Assembly: GCA_037349105.1 (NCBI GenBank)
Contig: JAYJMM010000119.1
Coordinates: forward strand, 7,327,001 to 7,391,000
DNA length: 64,000 bases
From: Limnomonas spitsbergensis
Taxonomy: Eukaryota > Chlorophyta > Chlorophyceae > Chlamydomonadales
Direction of reading: 5' to 3'
Part shown: positions 54,101-62,793 of the stretch, piece by piece
How the letters are laid out: every line of letters begins with the position of its first letter
Position numbering within the stretch: the first letter of the stretch is position 1
Program-made: the position numbers and the translations under genes
The notes under the pieces: generated by a model
Database searches by the model: none
What the model was told of the DNA's origin: nothing
Seen by the model: the letters and a program-made list of their open reading frames with translations, nothing else

Positions 54101-57100
54101 TTTGCAACATTTCGAGTTTGTGACAGATTCTGCAATCCTAGGTGCAGGAAAGCGCACATGAGTATCCGGCGATGACGTATTATTCATCCAGGTATCATCT
54201 GGGCATGCCCTATCACAACAAGCCATCCACACCACCCTGTCTTCAACGCCTGGGCATGCCCTATCACAACAAGCCATCCACACCACCCTGTCTTCAACGC
54301 CGGGGCATGCCCTATCACAACAAGCCATCCACACCACCCTGTCTTCAACGCCTGGGCATGCCCTATTACAACAAGCCATCCACACCACCCTGTCTTCAAC
54401 GCCGGGGCATGCCCTATCACAACAAACCATCCACACCACCCTGTCTTCAACGCCGGGGCATGCCCTATCACAACAAGCCATCCACACCACCCTGTCTTCA
54501 ACGTCTGGGCATGCCCTATCACAACAAGCCATCCACACCACCCTGTCTTCAACGCCTGGGCATGCCCTATCACAACAAGCCATCCACACCACCCTGTCTT
54601 CAACGCCTGGGCATGCCCTATTACAACAAGCCATCCACACCACCCTGTCTTCAACGCCGGGGCATGCCCTATCACAACAAGCCATCCACACCACCCTGTC
54701 TTCAACGCCGGGGCATGCCCTATCACAACAAGCCATCCACACCACCCTGTCTTCAACGCCGGGGCATGCCCTATCACAACAAGCCATCCACACCACCCTG
54801 TCTTCAACGCCGGGGCATGCCCTATCACAACAAGCCATCCACACCACCCTGTCTTCAACGCCTGGGCATGCCCTATCACAACAAGCCATCCACACCACCC
54901 TGTCTTCAACGCCGGGGCATGCCCTATTACAACAAGCCATCCACACCACCCTGTCTTCAACGCCTGGGCATGCCCTATTACAACAAGCCATCCACACCAC
55001 CCTGTCTTCAACGCCGGGGCATGCCCTATCACAACAAGCCATCCACACCACCCTGTCTTCAACGCCGGGGCATGCCCTATCACAACAAGCCATCCACACC
55101 ACCCTGTCTTCAACGTCTGGGCATGCCCTATCACAACAAGCCATCCACACCACCCTGTCTTCAACGCCTGGGCATGCCCTATCACAACAAGCCATCCACA
55201 CCACCCTGTCTTCAACACCGGGGCATGCCCTATCACAACAAGCCATCCACACCACCCTGTCTTCAACGCCTGGGCATGCCCTATCACAACAAGCCATCCA
55301 CACCACCCTGTCTTCAACGCCGGGGCATGCCCTATCACAACAAGCCATCCACACCACCCTGTCTTCAACGCCGGGGCATGCCCTATCACAACAAGCCATC
55401 CACACCACCCTGTCTTCAATGCCGGGGCATGCCCTATCACAACAAGCCATCCACACCACCCTGTCTTCAATGCCGGGGCATGGCCTATCACAACAAGCCA
55501 TCCACACCACCCTGTCCTCAATGCCACTTAACGCCATGTTCTCGCCTAGTCATGTATGACTGCCTCAGCTTTACCCCCCCCTCACCCCCCATTGCCCACT
55601 CCCTTTTGTCTCCACCCACCCCCACCCACCTCAGCACCCTCAACCACCTGCACACACACCCTGTTACCCTCTCCCTGCCCCCCCTTCCCCGCCCCCCCTC
55701 CCCGTCTTCCCCCCTCCCCACCCACCTCAATGCCCCCAACCCCTACACACACACTGTTCCCCCCTCCCTGCCCCCCCGTCTCTGCACCCCCCTCCTCGTC
55801 GCCCCCCCTATCCCCCCCCCGTCAACCCCCCTCTGGTCCCCCCCCACCCCCCTGCCCCTCCCTGTTCCCACCTCCTCATGTGTGCCCCCTCGCCCCCGTA
55901 GCCTCCAATCACCACAAGGCGCCCCTGATGCACCACAGAGGCATGGCCCCATCTCAAGAGAGGCTCCGGCCGCATGACTGCCACCAAAGCAGAATCCCCA
56001 GCAGCACCTCCGCTGACAAGGGTGGGGCCTCCCACTGCACTCTCGCTGACCAGAGCAGGATTCCGAACTGTACTTCCACCGACCTGGGCAGAATGTACCG
56101 GGCGCAGTGGCAGCGGCTGCCACGCCAGGCCATGCGTCTCCGGGGTAGCCGGCCTGTCTTCATCGCCTGCAGCATCGCTGACCAGCCGGTCTGATGCTCG
56201 ATCGGTGGCTGCAACTGCCGCCCCTTGCTCTGCGGCTGATGCTTGGCCAGTCGTCACTCCTGGGGGTGCGACACCTAAGGGTTCGACTCCTCGCTCTGAT
56301 CCCCCAGCGGCAGTCACAACCTTTGCAACTGCTCCTGTCTCCGCCACAGCAGCTGTAGCAGCAGCAGCAGCAACAGCCACTACCGCAGCATCAGCAGTAG
56401 CAGCAGAAGCAGCCTCTTTCCTCTCCACTGCCTGGATTCTTTTCAGCAGCTGTAGCTGGCGCCCCAGCAGCAACCTCAGTGGATCCACAGCCTGACCGCT
56501 TCCTCTGATGAGAGGAAGGGGGACAGCAGTCCCCAGATGACCCACCTCCCGCCCGTTCCGCAGTTCCGACTGCTGTTCCCCAGTGCAGTCCATAGGCTGC
56601 TTGTGAGCGGCCCGTGCCGGGCGTCGAGGGAATACATTTGCAGCAGACGCACTAGCGGCCTTGCTGGGCAGGTGAACCCAGGCGGGCGCGGTTCCGGGGG
56701 GCGGATCAGAGGAGGAAGGGAAGGAGGGAAAGGCGCCACTGTCCATGGCCAGCCCCAGGGATGCTGCAGCCGCATAGGGGCTGATGTTGAGCTGTTCCTG
56801 ATGGCAGGGAATCAGGGTGGAGGGATGGCCGAGCTTTGATAAATGTTCTTGGATGTGAACAACTGACTATGCTATCCTTCGGTATTGCTCTCCCTCCCCA
56901 TCCTTGTTTCACATGCTAGTATACCACCCTGAGGAGATGGTGTAATCCGTGTAGAGTGGAAGGGTGAGGAGATGGTGTAATCCGTGTAGAGTGGAAGGGT
57001 GAGGAGAGACTTAGTTCTGATGAGTCTTCTTGAACGTGACCATGTTAACCTTTGGTATCACTCTCCCTCCCCAACCTCGTTTCACATGCAAGAACACCGT

Positions 57101-60100
57101 CCTCCTATAGATGACTCCGTACTCCCTACCTAGCCCACCTCCCTTCACACACCTCCCGCCACAAGCTTCAAATGATCACCCTCACTGCCCTCCCAGACAT
57201 GCACGCACAACGTACTCCTACACCCGATCCCCTTTATATCTGTCTCCGCCATACATTCACACACTCCCACACCTGTGTGAACACCAGCTTGAGCTGCTCC
57301 TCAAGGTTGCCAATGCGTGACTCATTCTCATTGAATTTGTCATTGCCAAGTTGCACCTAACGCAGGACACACAAATTACCAGGATCAGGGTTCAGGGTTT
57401 AAAAATCCAGGTACGGAGAGTAAGATCCTGGATCCTAAGGAAAAAAACAGCGTCATCATAAGCATCGTAACACCTGCCCAGTCAGACCTGCAGATGTCTT
57501 ATACCAAGGCACCAGCGCGGACCATGCTCACACTTATTTAGACGCATTAGGAATTGCGTGACTCCATGATACTTTTCATCACCAAAACAGCGACAGGTCA
57601 GGACTGGGGTTGAGATGACCCTGATTGTTTTCGAGTTTTCTTTGGATTTTCACCCTGCCACAACAGGACTGAAAGAACTCGGGTCACACCATGGGCCTAA
57701 AATCTCAAAAGGTCAACCGAAATCTTTTTTTCCCTCACCGATGTTTTCCCTAGCCGGAGGCAGCTTGCTCAATTTCCCGGAAGTGTGACAAGCGCGACAT
57801 TTTTATTACCCCAGACACCACGGGCGGGGGCAGAAAGACGCTCGACTGTTTAGATCTTAGCCAACTCGAACTCAGCAAGGACCTTGGCTGAAGTGCCAAT
57901 ACCCTGCACTCCTAAACTTTTGAAAACCCCTCAAAGATCAGCGTTGCTTTTTTGCTACAATGCCACCTGCAGCGGGCCGCCCAGCGGCCGCCAAAGGCCT
58001 GATTGGACGAAGCACCTGAACCGGCCTACAGCGGCACAAACAGCACAGCAAGCCACTAGTGGGGCCTCCTTGGAAGGAGGCCGGAGTGCAGCTGACAGGT
58101 AGCTGAATCACGAGGAAAAACAAACACTGTCACAGACCTCACCAGTCCAACACCTTTTCAAGATCACTCGAGACCGAAGTGAGTGCGGGGACGTGTCCTA
58201 GACACAGCTCACTCAGGCGTTTCCTTGGGGCAGTTTCCTCTCTTCCTCTCTATTTCCGAGCTGGTGGGGTGAAGTGTTTGTAAAAACAATTATGTTCAGC
58301 AGAGCATCACATTTGATGCATGGGACATGTGCCCGTTAACCGGTACAGGCACTTGATAGACTAGGACGGTAAGCAGAAACCAGTGACGCCCCTGGGCAAG
58401 CAACTATCAAACAACCACAACAGTGGCGTACGTCGGGGGGGGGGGGGGGGGGGGGCGCAAACTACGCTGATAAACTGCCTTGTTGCATTGCCGTGGTTGC
58501 ATGAATGCCTGATGAAAGAGAACTGCCCTTCGCCTCAAACAATGGCTTTTGACAACAATGCGCACCCGGCAGTTTCAGCGCTGCGCGGACAATGGCTATG
58601 CTTGCCGTGGGGAAAGATGTGTAAATTATGCTTCCCATCCGCCATGGTAATTAACAGTGCAGCTGCGTGATATGCTAGATTAATTATTCTTCGGGGGGGC
58701 GAACTCTTCCGGCGAGTATGGTACTATACCTATTCGAAGAGAAAATGAAACCATCTTTGACTACCTGGTCAGTTAAGGGCACGATGTTGTGATCCAAGAT
58801 GAAATGGTAGTAAATCCACCTGGGCCGGCACGATAAAATCTAAGTTTCCACGTTCTGCAATACGGACTGCTATACGGTATCTGCCTTCCTAACTGTAACT
58901 AACTGACACCCAGAGTTCAATGTGGAGAAAAGGTTCGGAGAGGCCATATATAATGACACGCACAAATCGAGACAAGGATGACACGCACAAATCGAGACAA
59001 GGATGACACGCACAAATCGAGACAAGGATGACACGCACAAATCGAGACAAGGTTCCAAATTGTTCTTGATTGGGGGACGACGGACTGCTCAATGGGGTCG
59101 ATAATTACGACTTTTGCGGCGTGTACATGCCGGAGGCGTGCACCATTGCCCCAAGCTTTACACCTAGGCCCATAGTGCCAAGACCAAGCATGTCAATGAC
59201 ACAACACCTCTGGGCCCTGCTCAAAAAGGCTCAGCCACGTGGACGCCCAACTGTCTCGTTGGAAGAAACTTAAGTTCAGAGCAGGTTCAGAGGGAAAGAA
59301 GGAGAAAAAAACAAATGAAAGAACTACCTCCCCCCCCAAAGGAAAAGGCAGCCCAAAGTAAACCTTGCCCCTCTCAAGCCTACTCCCCAAGAAGGCAAAG
59401 AAAACAACAAAACTAGGCATCAACAATGTAAGGGAAACACAAATGCAGGCTGAAGTGCTGCCCAATTCCTAACCGAGGCCCGGCAAAAGTGATTTCCCAA
59501 GGCCAGGGCCAGCCGGCCAACAAGGCCAGGGCCTAGGCCCAGGCCAGCGCCAGGGCGAGGGCATGGGCATGGGCTACGGCCCAAGTCAGGACCAAGGCCA
59601 AAGCCATGGCCAGACCTAAACTCTTTCTAATACATTACCCACAGTCCTACACTCACTCACATCACTGCCCAACCCCAATCCCCCACCCAATCCCATCCCG
59701 ACCCAGTGTCCACGACCTAGCCCATGTCCTTCACCAATCCAAAACTCACCCACCGCCCTTGAACAAACTAGGACCCAGCCATAGCTCTTGGCCAAAGCCC
59801 ACTCCCAACCTCGCCCACCCCAGCCCCAAATCGTCATCCAAGTTCAAGCCCTTGACCAAGCCCAAGCCCAAGCATCAGCCCTTGCATAAGTCCATGCCCG
59901 AAACCAAACCCAGTCCCAGACTTATCAGGAAGAACCTCTCAGCAACTGCTACTCGTACTCGTCTTGTTACACCCACTTTGCTGGGGTAGGATGCCCTGGC
60001 TTTTGTGAAAGATGTGATAGATATGGTTGAGATGTAGACATTTCAGAGGCTGGGGATTTCTTTGACTGACCCACTTTTCTTCCCCAGCCTGTTGTGTCCC

Positions 60101-62793
60101 TTGACATTATTTCCCCTTTCCTATAGCAATGGCGCTTTCTTAAGGGCCCTGAGATAAATGTCCTCTGAAAATCGTACACAAAACGTGGCAATTTCTTTGC
60201 AAGGGAGCTGGCTAGTTTTTCTTGGCTTTAACAACAGGATTCACAACTGCATGTAGAAACGCAAGTTCTGCAACGTGAACTACAGGACATTGAAGGGCTT
60301 AGGGTTATGGCTTAAACCCGAAGCCCTAAAACCCTAATCGCAAGTTCTGCAACGTGAACTGTTGGACATTAAAAGGAGGCCATCAACGCATGGCTTAAGC
60401 AGAGGAAGCGCAGGAACGTTCAGCAGGGATCAGGGGCAAGATAATTGATTTCAGCAGATGAGAGCAATGCACAGCTGAAAACAATGACATTCTGCCCCAA
60501 CATTGGTGTGAACCCAACTACCGGTATGAATACTGCACAACGTATTTTCGAGTGAGAGGACTTAAGCTCAGCAGTAGAAGGGGGAACCTTTCCGAAAGCA
60601 GGTTTGTCACTGGGTTTAAGGTTCAGATCGAGGATTTCCATGTTTTTAGCCCCCTCCCTTACGTTACTATGCTCCAACCGTGCTCATTTCCATCAATAAT
60701 ACCCGTTGTTTCGCATGGGATGCTTCCTGAACTTTGGGGGCTTAAAGCCCACTGCACCCTCAGAGGGGGGGGGGCTTGAGCGCCACCCTGCACCCCCCCA
60801 CACAGACGCTTTGACTCGGCTTCACTAGCTACACAAAAAACAGAGCTCTTTTTAAGTCGAAAAAGCACTACAAGATGAGGGATTTCTAAAACCTAAAAAC
60901 CAGCATTGTTTCCTACATATTTTTATGCTTTCGTCTACCTCAAAGATTGCCAACCATATGAGAGCTGAAAGAGGCTCTTCCGCTAGTGACAGTGTCATTG
61001 TGATCGATTTTTTGGTTTTGTGGGACAACGAGGAAGAATAAAAACAGGACACAAATGATGGGCCTCCAGAGGGAGGCTTGAAGTCAGTCCAAGTCAGGTG
61101 GGCCAGAGAAAACTTGCTCACCGCGCTAGCATGCCAATATGCCATGTATGTCGACTCCTGTATCGTCAACACGACATTTAACTTTTCGCCACTGTTGCGT
61201 TCGAAACGGGAGGATGTGTGGTCGAGCGTGAGATCCATCCCGTTAATGGCATGCGTGCAAGTTAACCCACATATTGCCCAACATATGTTCTAGTGGTAGT
61301 GTGCTTTAGCTAGAGGGGCTTCGAGGTGGGGTACACAATATTTTCAGACCTTCCTCATAACTTTTCACACATGAATTATTGTGGCCATGTGAGTGCTCGT
61401 TGGTGGTGTGCCTTTCCTGTTCCTGCTTGCCTTTCATCAGCTGACAACAAGGGCCACATGCGCACCCGGGCTGTTAAATGTGGTAGTATCTCAGGTTTTC
61501 TAGGGTTGGGCGGCTGGCCTCACACCTTGTCAAGTCCCAGCGAAATAAAAAGATTTCCCCCAGTACTTCTTGACCGGCCAACATTCACTGGTAACTGGCC
61601 GTTCTGTATGACTGAAAGGTCCTGACTGATGACCCCCAACATGAATCAGGCATACCGGTAGGGGCATGGGGCATCTCTCAAGTTGATTCTTGAAAGCAAG
61701 CAGCGACTATCATAACGTCCTTCTGCCAGAAAGCCTCTCTCGTGACATTTCTCAGTTTAATTTCCACGTCCATTTGTGGCGCCCTCTTGCTGACCACTGG
61801 GCATATCAGGTAGCGGATGTAGGGTTTAGGGTTTAGGGTCTACGGTTCAACGTTTCAGGTTTCAGATTCAAGGTTTAGGCTGACCACTGGGCTCACCAGG
61901 TAGCGGATGTAGGTGTCAGGGACCAGCAAGATGCCTTGATCTGCCACAGGGGCCTCCAGACGCAGAGAGCAGCGGAATGCCACCTGTGAGGATGGGATGA
62001 CAATGAAACTTTGATGTGCCTATCGGGTGGCATTGTAAAACCTTCTTATACCACAGGGGCCTTCAGACGCAGAGAGCAGCGGAATGCCACCTGTGAGAAT
62101 GTGATGACAATGTAACTGATGTGCCTTTCAGTTGGCTTTGTAAAACGTTATACCGCAGGGGCCTCCAGACGCAGAGAGTAGCGGAATGCCACCTGTGAGA
62201 ATGTGATTACAATGTAACTGATGTGCCTTTCAGTTGGCTTTGTAAAACCTTATACCACAGGGGCCTCTAGGCGCAGAGAGTAGCGGAATGCCACTTCTGA
62301 GGGTGGGATTACAATGTAACTGATGTGCCTTTCAGTTGGCTTTGTAAAACCTTATACCACAGGGGCCTCTAGGCGCAGAGAGTAGCGGAATGCCACTTCT
62401 GAGGGTGGGATTACAATGCACCTAATGTGCCATCAGGTTAGCTGTGAGTGTATAAATTGTTTACCACATGGCCTGATACAGAGAGCAGCGGAATGCCACC
62501 TACACAGAACGGGGTTCCGATATCGTATTTAAAGGGGGAGGGCAAACATGCAGATATTGGTGAAGCTAAGAGAGTACCCCATGCACTGCATTCCATAAAC
62601 TGATGACTTGGGGCACAAGCAGGCTAACTCTGTGTTAGCCTTACCATGATGCGCGCCCCCCTCGCCCCCACAGTCATGCCACTCTCGCGGTAGCCTGCGC
62701 CCCGTGCGGCCAGCAGCATCCGCCTTGCTGTCTCCATGTCCCGACACTCAGCGTGCAGAATAAACGGCTCGAAACGCAGGACCAAGCGGGAGC
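42150..62793 (-). CDS. multidomain wybutosine-synthesis protein: TYW3 - kelch - TYW2 - TYW5, 17 exons seen, 5' end off window
   Basis: Works on guanosine 37 of tRNA-Phe. Minus-strand exons: 62793-62645, 61983-61897, 57356-57285, 56797-55872, 53888-53785, 53439-50963, 50505-50229, 49542-49453, 49090-48980, 47988-47867, 47383-47176, 46108-45979, 45762-45129, 44599-44213, 43798-43686, 42874-42652, 42281-42150. They sum to 6242 nt and all phases join (2 nt of an upstream codon plus 2080 codons including TGA at 42152-42150). Two introns start with GC (after 49453 and 45979), the rest with GT. Modules in order: TYW3 methyltransferase, long Ala-rich linker, kelch repeats, TYW2 aminocarboxypropyl transferase, Ser-rich linker, TYW5 JmjC hydroxylase. 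Land plants are known to fuse TYW2, TYW3 and a kelch domain; here TYW5 is added. As in plants, no TYW4-type carboxyl methyltransferase domain precedes the kelch part within the window. Exon edges are heavily copied into the introns. Confidence 0.92.
42850..42950 (-). repeat. TYW exon 16 acceptor and exon start duplicated in frame (69 bp)
   Basis: True exon 16 starts at 42874 after CCTTCATTAG. A second CTGTCATTAG|GTTCTCCCAGG lies 69 bases upstream (exon-equivalent start 42943), followed by the same CCCATGCT.TGCAC.CTGACG block. 69 bases is 23 codons with no stop, so use of the outer acceptor would insert 23 residues before the JmjC strand. Confidence 0.88.
43030..43720 (-). repeat. 40-bp minisatellite made of the TYW exon 15 end and donor, 17 copies
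   Basis: Read on the minus strand each unit is GATC.ATGACCCAGACCTGGA, TCTGTACCCAAG|GTGAGC: about 34 bases of the exon 15 3' end plus its 5' splice site. The real exon end is at 43686 with gtaagc; 16 further copies run down to about 43036. Three middle copies carry TATGGAAGG or TATGAAAGG instead of TACCCAAGG. It is the donor-side mirror of the PRPF6 exon 17 array. Confidence 0.95.
43985..44020 (-). repeat. LINE-tail fragment, inverted
   Basis: CTTGACAAAGTGTGAGGCTG followed by GCCGCCGAAC is the reverse complement of the block at 20440, 31763 and 61505. In the intron between TYW exons 14 and 15. A related GTGGATTAAGGAAGCC block lies just left at 43866 and also at 27162. Confidence 0.6.
46095..46370 (-). 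repeat. TYW exon 12 acceptor region copied (about 4x)
   Basis: The junction block CCAGCCGCCTGGGGG (reverse strand: intron end plus first bases of exon 12, true start 46108) recurs near 46191, 46265 and 46345, each followed by GGGGTAGGGGATGA. Units of about 78-90 bases. A further lone copy sits at 47093. Confidence 0.75.
46640..47090. repeat. ~65-bp minisatellite in the TYW intron 11
   Basis: Six to seven copies of a unit containing CTGATACCATATCCCTGATT and TTCCGCCGCCAAGGCACCC. Very uniform. No clear likeness to a flanking exon. Confidence 0.92.
47370..47470 (-). repeat. TYW exon 11 acceptor duplicated
   Basis: CTGGACAGGGGTGGGGTGGA next to the true acceptor (exon start 47383) recurs at 47439 as CTGGACAGGGGTAGGGTGGA, including the first few exon-like bases (reverse strand CCAG|..TATGCCTG versus CCAG|GTTAATGCCTG). 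Confidence 0.7.
47500..47720. repeat. duplicated ~110-bp block with GGTAAGGGACCGTAATTAC
   Basis: The stretch TATCGGTAAGGGACCGTAAT and the following GCGCAAT..C.CAGCACTG part occur twice, at about 47559 and 47648, with a weaker third part near 47475. It contains inverted ACGGT/ACCGT pairs. In TYW intron 10. Confidence 0.75.
47975..48380 (-). repeat. TYW exon 10 acceptor and exon start copied (4x, ~115-bp unit)
   Basis: The plus-strand block GCCCATGCGCATGCGCTCGG followed by TCACGTTGC and ...CAGTCACTGAGTGG...GGGTTG (exon 10 start 47988 and upstream intron) recurs at about 48070, 48195 and 48300 as CTGCCCATAC(A/G)CA...CTCAGTCACAT. Copies keep about 25 exon-like bases each. Confidence 0.85.
48585..48975. 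repeat. ~38-bp minisatellite, CCCACACTAAAATGAATGTC
   Basis: About seven imperfect copies of CCCACACTAAAATGAATGTC then AGGG.CCCC in TYW intron 9, interrupted by the copied exon 9 end at 48783-48880. Confidence 0.8.
48783..49060 (-). repeat. TYW exon 9 end and donor duplicated
   Basis: The last ~90 bases of exon 9 (48980-49065) with the ...TACTCCTCAG|gtttgggg donor recur at 48790-48880. The copy lacks a few bases (ACCTTGACG versus ACCTTCTGCCTTGACG) and has an internal repeat of GACGTCACGCGCTGC, so its frame is broken. The frame-keeping copy at 48980 is taken as the real exon. Confidence 0.85.
49900..50245 (-). repeat. TYW exon 7 donor region copied (3x, ~135-bp unit)
   Basis: GATGGGCGCAAG|gtgtggaatt on the minus strand marks the true exon 7 end at 50229 and recurs with donor-equivalent positions near 50093 and 49949 (the last as GCTAG|gcgtgg). 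The whole 135-base unit, including TATTTGTTTATTTATTTACC, is repeated. Confidence 0.85.
50470..50720 (-). repeat. TYW exon 7 acceptor and exon start copied (3x, ~97-bp unit)
   Basis: TTTGC(C/T)GGGACATGGCGCTG then (G/A)GCAAGCTG(C/T)AGGGAG, the first ~27 exon bases plus acceptor on the minus strand, occurs with exon-equivalent starts at 50505 (real), 50605 and about 50699. The middle copy reads CTACAG and the outer one CTGCAG. Confidence 0.9.
53550..53800 (-). repeat. TYW exon 5 end and donor copied (4x, ~72-bp unit)
   Basis: The donor block TGCAGCTGCACTTTTGG|gtgagtc (minus strand, exon end 53785) recurs at about 53713 (GG|gtgaggc), 53640 (GG|ttgagtc) and 53565 (GA|atgagtc), each followed by CC(C/T)(G/T)..CTTA. 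Only the first two keep GT. Confidence 0.85.
54185..55515. repeat. 51-bp minisatellite, ~26 copies, in TYW intron 4
   Basis: Unit GGGCATGCCCTATCACAACA then AGCCATCCACACCACCCTGT and CTTCAACGCC(G/T). Variation is limited to a few positions (CAC/TAC, CGG/CTG). Because 51 is divisible by three, ORFs of 450-610 codons run through it in one plus and two minus frames; these are considered artefacts. No likeness to exons 4 or 5. Confidence 0.97.
55560..55860. other. pyrimidine-rich intron stretch next to TYW exon 4
   Basis: C-rich, T-containing sequence with runs such as CCCCCCTATCCCCCCCCC. On the transcribed strand this is a G-rich intron start immediately after the exon 4 donor at 55871, with potential to form G-quadruplexes in the pre-mRNA. 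Confidence 0.6.
56930..57010. repeat. tandem duplicate of a 44-bp unit
   Basis: TGAGGAGATGGTGTAATCCG then TGTAGAGTGGAAGGG occurs twice in a row at 56930 and 56970. In TYW intron 3. Confidence 0.85.
57361..58955. other. TYW intron 2, distal part, no supported gene
   Basis: Includes a dispersed block at 58315-58360 shared with 23760-23830 and a run of 21 G at 58435-58455. Short ORFs (57884-58102, 58383-58670) have no recognisable domain. No splice-linked exon was found between 57356 and 61897. Confidence 0.45.
58950..59055. repeat. 25-bp tandem repeat GATGACACGCACAAATCGAG
   Basis: Four copies of ATGACACGCACAAATCGAGA plus CAAGG, the last three identical. Confidence 0.95.
59195..59465 (-). repeat. 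LINE-like 3' tail, full-length version
   Basis: Begins ATGACACAACACCTCTGGGC, then GCTCAGCCACGTGGACGCCC and AACTGTCTCGTTGG, and continues with the purine/pyrimidine block shared with 1-310. Lies inside TYW intron 2 in the same direction as the gene. Confidence 0.65.
59480..59990. repeat. low-complexity GGCCAGG / CCAA-rich tract
   Basis: 59480-59610 is built from short GGCCAGGGCC and CAAGGCC words; 59620-59930 from CCCA/CCAAGCCC words. The 127-residue plus-strand ORF here is compositionally biased (Pro, His, Lys, Ser) and is not regarded as a gene. Confidence 0.6.
61500..61550 (+). repeat. LINE-tail fragment
   Basis: TTGGGCGGCTGGCCTCACAC then CTTGTCAAGTC, same block as 20440 and 31763. Confidence 0.6.
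61785..61915 (-). repeat. TYW exon 2 end and donor duplicated
   Basis: True exon end at 61897: minus strand CTACATCCGCTACCTG|gtgagcccagtggtcagc. A copy at 61797-61830 reads CTACATCCGCTACCTG|atatgcccagtggtcagc, so its donor is destroyed. Telomere-like GGGTTTAGGGTTTAGGG lies between. Confidence 0.9.
61945..62510 (-). repeat. TYW exon 2 acceptor and exon start copied (6x, ~102-bp unit)
   Basis: The minus-strand block CACAG|GTGGCATTCCGCTGCTCTCT then GCGTCTGGAGGCCCCTGTGG, i.e. the acceptor and first ~38 exon bases, has exon-equivalent starts at 61983 (real), 62090, 62192, 62294, 62396 and 62499. In the copies CCTGTGG is followed by TATAAG instead of the exon. Two copies have TCAGAAG|TGGC, altering the acceptor. 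Confidence 0.94.

Larger units (their letters stand above)
50963..56797 (-). other. Ala-rich linker and kelch (TYW4-like) module
   Basis: Exon 56797-55872 (308 codons) is mostly low-complexity Ala/Gly/Pro linker and ends with the first kelch blade, RWGHASVVHQGRLVVIGGYG. Exon 53888-53785 gives SDVLVYDAASGWSEV and ARMGHAAALLG. The very large exon 53439-50963 (2477 nt) continues with VVVIGGRTSPINALGDVWLL, RHGAVSAGGRVYVFGGCSGE, RKSHAMAVAGGRLYLHGG, GRCLLLTGGYPTGHHDS and ALVLVGGGAFCFSFG. That makes about six blades, interrupted by Gly/Ala/Thr-rich inserts. The order and the final GGGA..FSFG blade match the kelch part of plant TYW2/3/4. A beta-propeller of this type probably binds tRNA or organises the enzymes; it is not itself catalytic. 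Confidence 0.9.
57285..62793 (-). other. TYW3 module (C-terminal part)
   Basis: Exons 62793-62645, 61983-61897 and 57356-57285 encode LVLRFEPFILHAECRDMETA, GYRESGMTVGARGARIM, VAFRCSLRLEAPVADQGILL, VPDTYIRYL and NDKFNENESRIGNLEEQL. These follow the TYW3 pattern (FEP.I...C.....A......AG.R.SG.......R......S...EAP......V...Y...L....N.K...N..RI). TYW3 methylates N4 of the tricyclic base (yW-86 to yW-72) using SAM. The N-terminal catalytic segment with the SSCSGR signature is not in the window and must lie to the right of 64000, unless hidden in unrecognised exons in 62800-64000. Confidence 0.88.

Noticed and set aside
54020..55977. ORFs of 505, 447 and 611 codons on both strands
   Set aside because: All are driven by the 51-base minisatellite, whose unit is divisible by three; the flanking ends show no domain, and the region is an intron of the TYW gene.
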